Source: a virus. From it: a DNA stretch of 22,109 nucleotides. Below the pieces are notes generated by a model. That model was not told the origin of the DNA, did not search any database, and was given only the letters and a program-made list of their open reading frames with translations. Location: positions 1-22,109 of IMG/VR virus record IMGVR_UViG_3300018405_000069, one strand, 5' to 3'. A program made the translations under genes and the position numbers. Shown here one piece after another: positions 1 through 6,848 of the stretch; positions within the stretch are counted from its first letter, which is position 1, and each line of letters starts with the position of its first letter.

Positions 1-145
1 CCTTGCAGCTCTTGGAGTAGTATTTGCCCCATCCCCGCTTTACATCGGCGGTGCGCACCACCTTGTGGCTTCGCCATTCCGGCAGTTGCGCTTGCACCAT
101 CTGCTTTTCTGATAACGGCTCGTGCACTTCCACGGCTTGTGTCAT
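1..145 (-). CDS. Hypothetical protein, N-terminal 48 residues only (runs off left edge)
   Basis: The reading frame opens with ATG at 145-143 and stays open to the left edge, so only the N-terminus is visible. It begins MTQAVEVHEPLSEKQMV and is rich in charged residues, with no signal peptide or membrane segment. The start is supported by a strong ribosome binding site (CAAGAGG, 6 nt upstream), the same type used by several genes in this window. It lies behind its own promoter (358-387) and a structured leader, so its expression may be separately controlled. I do not recognise the family. Confidence 0.7.
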   Translation of the reverse strand, partial: MTQAVEVHEPLSEKQMVQAQLPEWRSHKVVRTADVKRGWGKYYSKSCK

Positions 146-351
146 GAAATAACCTCTTGATTGATTAGGGTGCCGGTTACGATTCCGGCGTCACTGTCGT
201 GTGACCGAAGGTTCCGTTTTAACGTCCGCGCCTGGACGGCGATGAGGTAAAAGCAGCCTTTTAGGCGGGGTCGATGCCTCTCGGCATTGGCGCTACCTGC
301 CAGTAGCGCATTGTCTCCCGGTATCGGAGGGGCGCTGCCTCCCGGCAGTGC
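146..351 (-). promoter_or_regulatory. Structured leader RNA: array of stem-loops upstream of the leftmost gene
   Basis: This 206-nt stretch on the minus strand, between the predicted transcription start and the ATG at 145, is packed with hairpins. They are: 352-331 (9 bp including one G-U, loop GGGA); 329-315 (imperfect); 309-290 (6 bp, GCGCTA/TAGCGC); 290-271 (8 bp including G-U pairs, loop GAGA); 238-223 (CGTCC/GGACG); and 189-172 (GCCGG/CCGGC). Two loops are GNRA tetraloops when read on the minus strand, which fits RNA made in that direction. A 16-codon ORF beginning MRYWQVAP (ATG near 312) is preceded by GGGAG. No U-run follows any stem, so I do not call a terminator. It is probably a regulatory leader; its function is unknown. 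Confidence 0.5.
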
Positions 352-357
352 CTTACC

Positions 358-387
358 AGTATACGAATCAGCGACATAAGTCGCCAA
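358..387 (-). promoter_or_regulatory. Putative sigma70 promoter for the structured leader
   Basis: On the minus strand TTGGCG (387-382) and TATACT (363-358) are separated by 18 bp. The predicted start near 351 is exactly where the array of stem-loops begins. Inferred from consensus match and position only. Confidence 0.45.
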
Positions 388-397
388 TAGCGGCCCT

Positions 398-472
398 CTA
401 TGCAAACTGGGCCAGCAATAGCGCTACGGCAATGACGCCCAGCACCAACAGAAAGACATATTTAAAGTCCAT
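398..472 (-). CDS. 24-residue single-pass membrane miniprotein
   Basis: ATG at 472-470 opens a 24-codon frame, MDFKYVFLLVLGVIAVALLL followed by AQFA and a stop. After a four-residue polar start it is one continuous hydrophobic helix, so it should be an integral membrane peptide. It overlaps the end of the upstream gene (462-737) by 11 nt, as expected for translational coupling. A longer frame reaching 601 exists, but that extension is Arg/Lys/Ser-rich and antiparallel-overlaps real coding sequence, so I reject it. Function is unknown. Confidence 0.5.
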   Translation of the reverse strand: MDFKYVFLLVLGVIAVALLLAQFA

Positions 473-737
473 GGTCGACCTTTTTGAAAACGCGGCTTTC
501 CCAGTCCGGCACGAAGTCTGCCAGGCGGTTGTGTTCGGCCAGCCGATGGATTTCCTCGCCCTTGGCGCCTTTTTGGTGCGCCTGGCGCAAAAAGACGGCA
601 AACGATTCCGGGCTTTCGCCGATAGCGGCCACTGTCCAGAGCCCTTTCACGAACGGGCTCATGACGTCCACGTCGCCGCCGGGCTTGTAAATCATCCGGC
701 CATTCTCGTGCAGGTAGTATTCCCCTTGCGGCGCCAT
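462..737 (-). CDS. Hypothetical phage protein, 91 residues
   Basis: A soluble, mixed-charge protein beginning MAPQGEYYLHENGRMIYKPG. I recognise no domain. The ATG at 737-735 overlaps the TGA of the upstream gene, and a GAGGGGGA Shine-Dalgarno lies just before it. A GTG at 740 is an alternative start that adds one residue. It is part of the leftward run of small accessory genes and is followed with overlap by the 24-residue membrane peptide. Confidence 0.7.
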   Translation of the reverse strand: MAPQGEYYLHENGRMIYKPGGDVDVMSPFVKGLWTVAAIGESPESFAVFLRQAHQKGAKGEEIHRLAEHNRLADFVPDWESRVFKKVDHGL

Positions 738-1252
738 CACTCCCCCTCGCTATCAATCAGTCGGTGAATGGCATCCAGCACATCGGACACATTCTCGGCG
801 CTGGTGCGCCCATGATCCTGCTCGCCCGGGCTCAGATACTGATACACCCGGTAGCCATCGAACAGCCAGTCCGGGTAATACCGATGACCTGCGACGGACA
901 CCGCCAATGACAGAAGGCGCGAGTCAAACACGCCGTTGCTGTCTGATTTGGCGGTTATTTTGTCCGCTCGCCTGACAATGGCCTTTGCGCTCACGCTGCT
1001 ATTAAAGTAACCCACCAGCTCCGGCGCCGGCACCATCATTTCCGGCGGAATGTGGCCGTCTGACGACAGGTTCATTCGCCCTGGCCTGGCGTCTTCGCAG
1101 ATCTTATTAGCCTCTTGCGCGGTGTACCGCCCGGCGTCTTTGGCGGCGTGCGTGTACCCGCATCGGTTTGGCCGCAAGTATGCGTTATGTTCGTTGGACC
1201 AGATCAGCCAGTAGCCGTCCGGTATCAGTTTTGTGCGGGGCGTTGTGGTCAT
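737..1252 (-). CDS. Hypothetical phage protein, 171 residues
   Basis: Starts MTTTPRTKLIPDGYWLIWSN and is rich in aromatic residues, including YYPDWLFDGYRVYQYL near the C-terminus. There is no signal peptide, membrane segment or motif I can assign. The ATG at 1252 has GAGAGGAAG upstream and lies about 22 nt downstream of the predicted start of the promoter at 1281-1310. Its stop overlaps the next gene's start. It looks like a soluble accessory early protein of unknown function. Confidence 0.75.
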   Translation of the reverse strand: MTTTPRTKLIPDGYWLIWSNEHNAYLRPNRCGYTHAAKDAGRYTAQEANKICEDARPGRMNLSSDGHIPPEMMVPAPELVGYFNSSVSAKAIVRRADKITAKSDSNGVFDSRLLSLAVSVAGHRYYPDWLFDGYRVYQYLSPGEQDHGRTSAENVSDVLDAIHRLIDSEGE

Positions 1253-1280
1253 AGCTTCCTCTCGTTTTATCTTTAGTCAC

Positions 1281-1310
1281 ACTATAGCGCCTTTTTATTA
1301 TTAGTTGCAA
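1281..1310 (-). promoter_or_regulatory. Putative internal sigma70 promoter
   Basis: On the minus strand TTGCAA (1310-1305) and TATAGT (1286-1281) are separated by an AT-rich 18-bp spacer. The -10 overlaps the stop codon of the upstream gene, and the gene starting at 1252 follows after a short leader. Consensus-based inference. Confidence 0.5.
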
Positions 1311-1758
1311 CAGTTTCTGCCGTCCATCCTTGCGCCACAAAGTGCTGGGGGTTGATGGCGTTGTAGTTTTCGGTTTTGGCCCTGGCCGCCATGTCTTCCA
1401 AATACGTAATTTGAACCGGGCCATCGGTTTCAAAGTCGGTGTGCTCCACGTAATCATCCCCGGCTGGTGGGCTTGCCAGTACCCAGGTGTGCACCCGCCA
1501 GACAAACTCTCGGGCCTGAAAGTTGGCCAGCGCCTTGGCGTGCAGATCCTGCCGGCCGCCCAGTGGTACCCAGCGCTTGGTGTGAATGCCAGGCGGGGCG
1601 TACACCGATCCGGCCGGCACCAGAATGGACACCTCTGCGTATTCCTCACCATCGATGGACCACCGGGTGTCGTGCGCCATGCGCACACCCAAAATGGCTT
1701 CGCTCAGGCTGCGGCGCTTGGCGCGGTAGTTCTTCCGGACCTTCTTACTCTTGGGCAT
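1282..1758 (-). CDS. Hypothetical phage protein, 158 residues
   Basis: The N-terminus is strongly basic (MPKSKKVRKNYRAKRRSLSE), which suggests nucleic-acid contact. The remainder is neutral to acidic and includes YAEVSILVPAGSVYAPPGIH. I recognise no family. The start overlaps the end of the upstream DUF3268 gene by 14 nt, as expected within an operon, and the stop lies at the -10 of the next promoter. Confidence 0.75.
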   Translation of the reverse strand: MPKSKKVRKNYRAKRRSLSEAILGVRMAHDTRWSIDGEEYAEVSILVPAGSVYAPPGIHTKRWVPLGGRQDLHAKALANFQAREFVWRVHTWVLASPPAGDDYVEHTDFETDGPVQITYLEDMAARAKTENYNAINPQHFVAQGWTAETVATNNKKAL

Positions 1759-2251
1759 GCTGAGTCCCGCCCTTCCCGCTCATCATGGCGAGGCGTGCAA
1801 TCTTGCCGGCCTGCTCGCACTGCTCAATCTCAAACCAGCCGAAGTGGCATTCTTCGATGGGTATGTTCATTTTGCGCGCCAACCACGCGTAGGCTTCCTT
1901 TCGCCGCCAGCCACACAAACGCTGAAGCTCAAGGAAGTCCGCTTTGTGGTGCTTTCTGGCGCCCCTGAGATCCTTGTCGGCCAGCGGCCCCAGAGGTATG
2001 TCCGTGTTCGGGTGCAGGCCTACGTAGGCCTCGCAGTTGTCGCACAGGTACATGTAGGGCCAGTCGCCATACTCGCGGCCATAAATATCGGCATTACTCA
2101 CCAACGACACCGGGGTATTGGGCCCGCAGTAGCGGCAGGTTCCCGGTGCCGGCAATGGATTCTTCACCCGGCGCAGTGCCTTTCGGCTGACAAAAGGCAG
2201 CGGATGGGGTGGCACGATCTTTTCCGGGGAATAGGCGCGTTTATCCAGCAT
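1745..2251 (-). CDS. DUF3268-type zinc-finger phage protein
   Basis: A 168-residue protein with two Cys-x2-Cys pairs about 30 residues apart (CRYC and CDNC), so a zinc ribbon-like fold is likely. The pattern of CRYCG, then YLCDNCEAYVGLH, then the conserved tail around LCGWRRKEAYAWLA matches the DUF3268 family of phage and plasmid proteins, whose function is not known. I chose the ATG at 2251 over an in-frame TTG six bases upstream, because AGAGGAG sits at proper spacing to the ATG. It overlaps the end of the upstream gene. Family assignment is from motif recognition, not a search. Confidence 0.75.
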   Translation of the reverse strand: MLDKRAYSPEKIVPPHPLPFVSRKALRRVKNPLPAPGTCRYCGPNTPVSLVSNADIYGREYGDWPYMYLCDNCEAYVGLHPNTDIPLGPLADKDLRGARKHHKADFLELQRLCGWRRKEAYAWLARKMNIPIEECHFGWFEIEQCEQAGKIARLAMMSGKGGTQHAQE

Positions 2252-2573
2252 GGTCAACGCTCCTCTCTTCGCTCAGCTCGCACAACAACGCGGCCAGCTC
2301 TTCACGATGCCCGGTCACGTCTTTGCCTCGGCTCTGGCGCCACTTGATCTGCAGCTCCACCAGTTGAACCTTGCCCTTGGTGGTAATGCGGAAGAACTCG
2401 CCCGAGCTGCCCGTGGACAGAGGGCTCAGCATGCCCCGGGATACCAGCGAGTCGACAATTCTCCGGCAGTCGCTGTCCTTAGGCTCGTTGGGCTGAACAT
2501 GAAAGGCCTGTTCGTGATTGGCGAAAAACAGCACTTTCTCTTCGTTGAAGATTACTCCACGTCGGGTTCCCAT
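2241..2573 (-). CDS. Hypothetical protein, possible winged-helix
   Basis: 110 residues. The middle part (CRRIVDSLVSRGMLSPLST, then FFRITTKGKVQLVELQIKW) has the helix-turn-wing rhythm of a small winged-helix domain that reports on a 'restricted' or processed end of a transcript or operon regulator. This is a weak inference. AGAGGAA precedes the ATG by 8 nt, and the gene overlaps the preceding gene by 22 nt. The C-terminal 30 residues are Glu/Leu-rich and probably helical. Function is unknown. Confidence 0.65.
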   Translation of the reverse strand: MGTRRGVIFNEEKVLFFANHEQAFHVQPNEPKDSDCRRIVDSLVSRGMLSPLSTGSSGEFFRITTKGKVQLVELQIKWRQSRGKDVTGHREELAALLCELSEERSVDHAG

Positions 2574-2821
2574 ATTTCGTTCCTCTTGGCTTCTGTGTAG
2601 GCCTTGTATATCCGGGCTTCATCCTGCCGGGTCAGCCGGGCGCTCAGGTCCGGGTCCGGGTTTTCATCCAGGTCCATGACCTCAACGATTTCAAACTCGT
2701 CTTCGTCGTTGGGCTCAAGGCTGGCGCTGTGAATGAAGTAATCGGTGCCTGGGGTGTAATCAATCTCCACCAGGCAATCGACGCCGTCTATCGTGGCTTC
2801 TATGATTTCTGTGGTCATCAT
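2552..2821 (-). CDS. Small acidic hypothetical protein
   Basis: 89 residues, highly acidic in the centre (EPNDEDEFEIVEVMDLDEN), with a Lys/Arg-richer C-terminal helix (ARIYKAYTEAKR). Small acidic early proteins of phages are often inhibitors or DNA mimics, but nothing here shows that. Two consecutive ATG codons (2821 and 2818) leave the start uncertain by one residue. It lies in the early operon downstream of the DUF2303 gene with a 32-nt gap. Confidence 0.7.
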   Translation of the reverse strand: MMTTEIIEATIDGVDCLVEIDYTPGTDYFIHSASLEPNDEDEFEIVEVMDLDENPDPDLSARLTRQDEARIYKAYTEAKRNEIWEPDVE

Positions 2822-2853
2822 GGTAAGCGGCCCGTTTCCGGGCCACTCTCCGG

Positions 2854-3738
2854 TTAAATGCTGCCGATCAGCACGCGGAACAGGCCGCCGCCTCCACCCA
2901 GCCGGTCCTGAAGCAGATCAACGAACTCGGTGGCAATGTCTTCCTGAACCGTTTCAAACTGCACGGCACGCACGGTGAATTGAGGATCTGAGCCGTTTCG
3001 GATGGCTACCCGCATGCTCAGTTTGCGCTCGCTCAACTCCTTGTAAGGCTTGCAGGCAAAGTCAATGAACGCCGGAAGCCGGTCGGCATTTTTGGCGTTA
3101 ACTTCGGACAGCGCGGTTTTTCGGGTGCCAAAGTTCTTTTCTTCGCTACCCGCCTCGTTCTTCTCGGACACTTCGTAATTGCGCACCGCGGCGATCACGG
3201 CAGCAAAGGGCAAAACCTCACCTTCCGAGTTGTACGCGGTAATGAAATCGCGCCAGTCTTCCAGCCATTCGGCAAAGGTGCGCTGGGTTGCGGATTCACC
3301 GTTGCGACGACAAAACTCCCGATACTCGGCGGTCTTGGTCAGGGTCACCGTGGCCTTGTTGTCGGCGTGCAGTGGAACGGTGACGTTGCCCAGGTCGAAC
3401 ACCGCCTGCGCGCTCATTTCGTCCGGGTCCACAAACACCGGTACCGGGTCGCTCACCTGGCTGGATTGTTCCTCGTCCGGATGCTGGCCAACGCTGGCGC
3501 TTACAGTGCTCACCTGGCGCGCCATGTCGTCGGCATAAACGACGAAGCTCTGAATTTCATTGGTGCGCAGGTGCGCCTGAAAGCGGCGTTTCTCTGGCAG
3601 ATACTTCTCAATGTCCTTGAGCTGAAAATTGTTGTGTACCGCCACAACGCTGTTTTCGGTTTCTCTGCTGATCTGGTCGTGCGCCGACTTGGCGGACGAC
3701 AGCTCAACGATTTTGTCGATTGCGTCTGATTCCATCAT
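2854..3738 (-). CDS. DUF2303 family (YfdQ-like) phage protein
   Basis: 294 residues. The opening (AVHNNFQLKDIEKYLPEKRR, then a predicted strand ending in VVYAD), the central NKATVTLTKTAEYREFCRR, and the C-terminal region with TVRAVQFETVQEDIATEF match the DUF2303/YfdQ family. That family is widespread in prophages of Proteobacteria and has no established biochemical role. Length is normal for the family. GAGAGGAA precedes tandem ATG codons at 3738 and 3735. The adjacent upstream gene (3741-4100) is the usual small partner of this family. Confidence 0.8.
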   Translation of the reverse strand: MMESDAIDKIVELSSAKSAHDQISRETENSVVAVHNNFQLKDIEKYLPEKRRFQAHLRTNEIQSFVVYADDMARQVSTVSASVGQHPDEEQSSQVSDPVPVFVDPDEMSAQAVFDLGNVTVPLHADNKATVTLTKTAEYREFCRRNGESATQRTFAEWLEDWRDFITAYNSEGEVLPFAAVIAAVRNYEVSEKNEAGSEEKNFGTRKTALSEVNAKNADRLPAFIDFACKPYKELSERKLSMRVAIRNGSDPQFTVRAVQFETVQEDIATEFVDLLQDRLGGGGGLFRVLIGSI

Positions 3739-3740
3739 GT

Positions 3741-4100
3741 TCAGCTATTCCTCTCTTTGTGGGTATCGCCGCGACGGTCGAACAGCGGCACCTGGTTTTC
3801 GGGTTCAAACGACAGCTTGCCCCCGGTGTGGACCTGCATGATTGTGCTGGTCTTGTCTTTCTCCTGGACCGTGCCGTAGTCGGTCGGCACCGTGTAATCC
3901 AGGTTGTGGGTAATGTTCACCTGAGCGCTGGCGCCCACGGCGGCCATATCAAACGATATGATGACCTTACCCTTCACTTTCTGATCCATGACACCGCCGG
4001 CCACTTCCGTCAAAGCCCGGTTGAGCTTTTCCAGAAAATTGCCGCCGTCGAGGTCTTGCAGCACCTCAAGCGTGTCGGTCAGCCTTTTTTCCTCGTCCAT
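3741..4100 (-). CDS. Small phage protein, YfdP-like partner of DUF2303
   Basis: 119 residues. It has an N-terminal helix (LEVLQDLDGGNFLEKLNRAL) followed by alternating strands (KGKVIISFDM, QVNITHNLDY) and a closing TGGKLSFEPE. This arrangement is typical of the short protein encoded directly upstream of DUF2303/YfdQ in many prophages, called YfdP in one Escherichia coli prophage. I assign it from that resemblance and from the gene order; the role is unknown. The ATG at 4100 has GAGGTG 9 nt upstream, and the gene overlaps the preceding one by 35 nt. Confidence 0.65.
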   Translation of the reverse strand: MDEEKRLTDTLEVLQDLDGGNFLEKLNRALTEVAGGVMDQKVKGKVIISFDMAAVGASAQVNITHNLDYTVPTDYGTVQEKDKTSTIMQVHTGGKLSFEPENQVPLFDRRGDTHKERNS

Positions 4101-4431
4101 ACAACATCACCTCTTTCTTGATAGAACGCCGGGTCCACGGCGTTGTGAGTACCCGCACCACCAGCCGCTTGTGCAACTGGGGCGTGAGCATGTCCAGCTC
4201 TTCAAGGCGCAGCCGGCGGATCCCCTCATGGCCGGAGGCTTTGAACGCAGGCCGGTGCGGCCCAAGGGAGAACATATCGCACAGCTCATCCAGCCAGCCG
4301 TAGCGCTCGGCCATGTCCCAGACCGCTCGCGCACCCAGATTGATGTTCCGGCAGGCAATGGGCAGCTCAATGCCCAGATTGCTGTACGCCTTCAGGCGTT
4401 GCTTGAGTCGGTCGGATTCACGCTTGGTCAT
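4066..4431 (-). CDS. Hypothetical basic phage protein, 121 residues
   Basis: A basic protein (MTKRESDRLKQRLKAYSNLG, C-terminal TTPWTRRSIKKEV) with a helical middle (ARAVWDMAERYGWLDELCDM). It may bind nucleic acid, but I see no named domain. The start overlaps the end of the upstream gene by 14 nt and the end overlaps the next gene by 35 nt, so it sits in a tightly coupled operon. Confidence 0.65.
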   Translation of the reverse strand: MTKRESDRLKQRLKAYSNLGIELPIACRNINLGARAVWDMAERYGWLDELCDMFSLGPHRPAFKASGHEGIRRLRLEELDMLTPQLHKRLVVRVLTTPWTRRSIKKEVMLYGRGKKADRHA

Positions 4432-4675
4432 GGAGCGCTGCCTCAGAGGCTTCGGCCAGAAGGTCTACCAGGGACTGCAGGATTACTGAGCGCATCAGCC
4501 CATAGTTGCCGTGCTGAACAATATCCTCAATGGCCTGACTGAATTGCGGCTGCCCGGCCACCCGGTCGGAAATTACCGAGAAATCCAGGTCATTGGTTGG
4601 GTAAATCAGACCGCCGCCAATGTCTTTCAGGTCGTGAAGATCAGCTTTTAACGGAGGCCTTTGTGTTTTTGCCAT
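4418..4675 (-). CDS. Hypothetical protein, 85 residues, first gene behind an internal promoter
   Basis: Starts MAKTQRPPLKADLHDLKDIG. Its C-terminal half is predicted to be helical (MRSVILQSLVDLLAEASEAA). I do not recognise the family. AGAGGAAA precedes the ATG by about 6 nt. It is the first gene after the promoter at 4732-4760 and leads the accessory operon running left to about 1745. Confidence 0.7.
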   Translation of the reverse strand: MAKTQRPPLKADLHDLKDIGGGLIYPTNDLDFSVISDRVAGQPQFSQAIEDIVQHGNYGLMRSVILQSLVDLLAEASEAALHDQA

Positions 4676-4731
4676 ATGGCTTTCCTCTTGAATGCTGTGT
4701 TTTTCTGTCTTTTTATTATTGCTACACCCGT

Positions 4732-4760
4732 AATATACTGGCTGAGCTTGTTATTTTCAA
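4732..4760 (-). promoter_or_regulatory. Strong sigma70-like promoter inside the end of the helicase-loader gene
   Basis: On the minus strand TTGAAA (4760-4755) and TATATT (4737-4732) have exactly 17 bp between them, each one mismatch from consensus. The -35 overlaps the stop codon of the DnaC-like gene. It should start transcription near 4725 and drive the accessory operon beginning at 4675. Confidence 0.65.
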
Positions 4761-5644
4761 GAAACTTTTGAGCGATAACTGTCCCAGTCGAATAACACTG
4801 CTCGCCCGCGCTCTGTCAGGCGGTCGTACACCGGTTTGGTCAACCACTCTTCCAGCTGCGCCTTGGTCTGCATATTGGTGATGATGACCGTAGGCCGGTC
4901 CAGCTCATAACGCCCGTTGATGATGTCGTACATCAAGACCTTCTCGGTCTGGCTGTTGTGACTGATACCCAGTTCGTCGATCACCAGCAGGTCGCGGCAC
5001 ACAAAGGCGTTGATTACGTCCTGCTCTTTGGCGCCAGCATCCTTCCCGCCATAGGTTTCTTTGATCGCCCGGTACATGCGGGCAGCGGTGATGTACGTGG
5101 TACTGGCGCCGTGGCGGTGGCCAATCTCTTTCACCATCGCGCAGGCCAGATGCGTCTTGCCATTGCCAACATTGCCCATCATCACCATCGACGCGCCGGT
5201 TTTCAGGCAGACAGGAAAGTTGTCGACGTAGCTCTGGCACACCCTGACAGCCTTTTCCTGGCGCTCGCCCCCTTCCCCCATCTTGTAGTTCTCAAAGGTG
5301 GCGTTAGCGAACTTGGCCGGGATACCCGATGATGAAATCAGTCGGTTGCTGGCGCGGGCAAGCGCTTCACGCCGCTGGGCTGCGCGCTCATTCCGAGCTT
5401 CCCAGTCGGCCGCTTCCACCAGACACTGCGGGCATTTTGACCACCGCTCTTCGCCCTCTTCCCCGTACAGCGAGGCCTCATACACGCCGTGCACCGAACA
5501 GGTCTTTGAGCCGCGCTTTTTGACGCCCAACGCATGATCCATGCCGCGCTGGATAATCTCGCCAATACCGCCCATCAGCTCGGCACCGCTCTTCATGCCC
5601 CGGCCGTCGGGGCTCTGCTTCTCTTCCAGGCCGTCCGTTTTCAT
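4757..5644 (-). CDS. DnaC/lambda-P-like replicative helicase loader (AAA+ ATPase)
   Basis: 295 residues. The C-terminal AAA+ domain carries Walker A (GNVGNGKT, residues 157-164), Walker B (LLVIDELG, about 219-226), a sensor-1 region (VIITNMQ) and a late Arg-containing helix (VYDRLTERGR). This is the pattern of DnaC/IstB-type helicase loaders. The N-terminal part has Cys49, His52, Cys71 and Cys74 and may form a zinc-binding knuckle, followed by a charged helical linker (residues 80-100). It should deliver the host replicative helicase to the origin marked by the upstream initiator. Its ATG overlaps the stop of the initiator gene (ATGA), matching the lambda O-P arrangement. Confidence 0.9.
   Translation of the reverse strand: MKTDGLEEKQSPDGRGMKSGAELMGGIGEIIQRGMDHALGVKKRGSKTCSVHGVYEASLYGEEGEERWSKCPQCLVEAADWEARNERAAQRREALARASNRLISSSGIPAKFANATFENYKMGEGGERQEKAVRVCQSYVDNFPVCLKTGASMVMMGNVGNGKTHLACAMVKEIGHRHGASTTYITAARMYRAIKETYGGKDAGAKEQDVINAFVCRDLLVIDELGISHNSQTEKVLMYDIINGRYELDRPTVIITNMQTKAQLEEWLTKPVYDRLTERGRAVLFDWDSYRSKVS
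4764..4781 (+). repeat. Direct repeat, left copy, bounding the replication module
   Basis: An 18-bp element, ACTTTTGAGC-G-ATAACTG, within the last codons of the helicase-loader gene. It matches the copy at 6849-6866 at 17 of 18 positions in the same orientation. The two copies bracket the initiator plus loader genes. Confidence 0.7.
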
Positions 5645-6837
5645 AGCGCGAAACTCCCATCGTCGTTTTCCGCAAACTCGTCCTCGCCTACGGTCCCCAC
5701 TGTGTTCCCGGTAGCGGGATCAATCAGCGGTATGTCGTCGTGCCACCGCTCGTTGTTCAGGTAAGTGGTTGGGTGCAGTCGATCAAAGCCAAACACTTTG
5801 TTGTCCAGGCGCCGGTGCACGTCCAGTATCAGCTCGTCGGCAAAGTCCCCTGGCGACTGATTCAGGTCTTTGCACTTGCGCTCGAACGCTTTCCTTGCCT
5901 TCAGCTTATCAACTTTCCGCATTCCTGCTTTCCAGTACCGCTCAAATGCCGACGCTACACTCTCACTTTCGCCGTCATCGGATGCCTTCTCTGCGGCCAA
6001 CACGCTCCGAGTCAAGCTGTCTGGATTACGCCGCTCCCCCCTCGGCTCATCGTCCGCGAGGCCGTCGCGGTGATTACTGGTACTCTGATCCTTGGTACCT
6101 TGATTACTGATTAACTGATCTGTTGGAAAATTTTCCACGCTTACATTGGATTTTTTTCCAACTTTACCGTTGCTTTTTTTCCACTCTGCATTGGAGTTTT
6201 TTCCAAGGTTGGATTTTTTTCCACTCTTATCCATGAACTCTTTCATGGTCATGTCTGACTTTGACCTGTTGCAGAATCCGCACAAGCATTGCAGGTTTTC
6301 TGCATTGTCCCCACCTCCCTTCCATGGTGGAGTTTTGTGGTCCAGCTCAGGGGCATCGTTCGATGGCGTGCCCGCTTTATTCTTATCTGTAATCTTTCCG
6401 CATCCCTGGCATTCGTACCTGTCGCGCTCAAAAATCTCTGCCTTAATATCGTCTGGCTTCCGCTTTTTGCACCTATAGGGCTTCTTCCGATTATGGAATT
6501 TTTCTATTTCTTCTTCAGACAGCCGGTAATCCGTATTCCACAAAAGACCTTTTCCGGTGATCCTGACAAGCGTTCTTCGATTGTCGCTCGCAAGCTCTAT
6601 GAGGCCCTTCTCTTCTAAAACCTTCAGTATCTTAAAAACCGTGTTTGGCTTGTCACTGATTATTGGTAACTCTTTAGTGATTTTGCTTTTCGCGATATGA
6701 AAAAAACTCTCTCCATGAAACTCAACTGTCGTTGCCCAGGTTGGAACCGAATGAACGAAGGCAAAAACTATTGCCTGCTGCACGTTAAGTTGCCACTCCA
6801 CGGATCTGACTTGATTTACAAATATGCCGAACTGCAT
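5641..6837 (-). CDS. Lambda-O-like replication initiator with an embedded HNH domain
   Basis: 398 residues in three parts. Residues 1-105 form a winged-helix DNA-binding domain of the type found in phage O-like proteins (MQFGIFVNQVRS, then PNTVFKILKVLEEKGLIEL). Residues 133-195 are an HNH nuclease-type domain: CQGC, LDHKTP, then NLQCLCGFCN, so two Cys-x2-Cys pairs and the His-Asn core are present. Residues 205-240 are a low-complexity linker with repeated GKKSN, encoded by the origin iterons. Residues 293-365 resemble the O C-terminus that recruits the loader (AFERYWKAGMRKV, YLNNERWHDD). AAGGTG lies 6 nt before the ATG. It should bind the iterons and hand over to the DnaC-like protein. Whether the HNH domain cuts DNA is unknown. 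Confidence 0.85.
   Translation of the reverse strand: MQFGIFVNQVRSVEWQLNVQQAIVFAFVHSVPTWATTVEFHGESFFHIAKSKITKELPIISDKPNTVFKILKVLEEKGLIELASDNRRTLVRITGKGLLWNTDYRLSEEEIEKFHNRKKPYRCKKRKPDDIKAEIFERDRYECQGCGKITDKNKAGTPSNDAPELDHKTPPWKGGGDNAENLQCLCGFCNRSKSDMTMKEFMDKSGKKSNLGKNSNAEWKKSNGKVGKKSNVSVENFPTDQLISNQGTKDQSTSNHRDGLADDEPRGERRNPDSLTRSVLAAEKASDDGESESVASAFERYWKAGMRKVDKLKARKAFERKCKDLNQSPGDFADELILDVHRRLDNKVFGFDRLHPTTYLNNERWHDDIPLIDPATGNTVGTVGEDEFAENDDGSFAL
6123..6223. other. Predicted replication origin: five iterons inside the initiator gene
   Basis: Five copies of a dyad-symmetric element with consensus TTGGATTTTTTTCCA lie at 6123-6137, 6146-6160, 6170-6183, 6191-6205 and 6209-6223, spaced 18 to 24 bp apart. 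Two copies (second and fifth) are identical; the third is one base short with a changed left arm. The tract is strongly AT-rich compared with its surroundings. Iterons within the coding sequence of the O-type initiator are the hallmark of lambda-type origins, so this is the probable ori. Established for lambda; inferred here. Confidence 0.75.
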
Positions 6838-6848
6838 GATTACACCTT

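Noticed and set aside
146-351. A second group I intron in the left leader
   Set aside because: It has many hairpins with GNRA loops, like the ssb intron, but neither of the P7-forming core segments nor a terminal splice context is present, and no gene is interrupted.
142-405. 87-codon minus-strand frame across the stem-loop region
   Set aside because: It begins with TTG upstream of the predicted transcription start and owes its openness to GC-rich hairpins. I treat the DNA as a structured leader and mention the frame only as a possible leader ORF.
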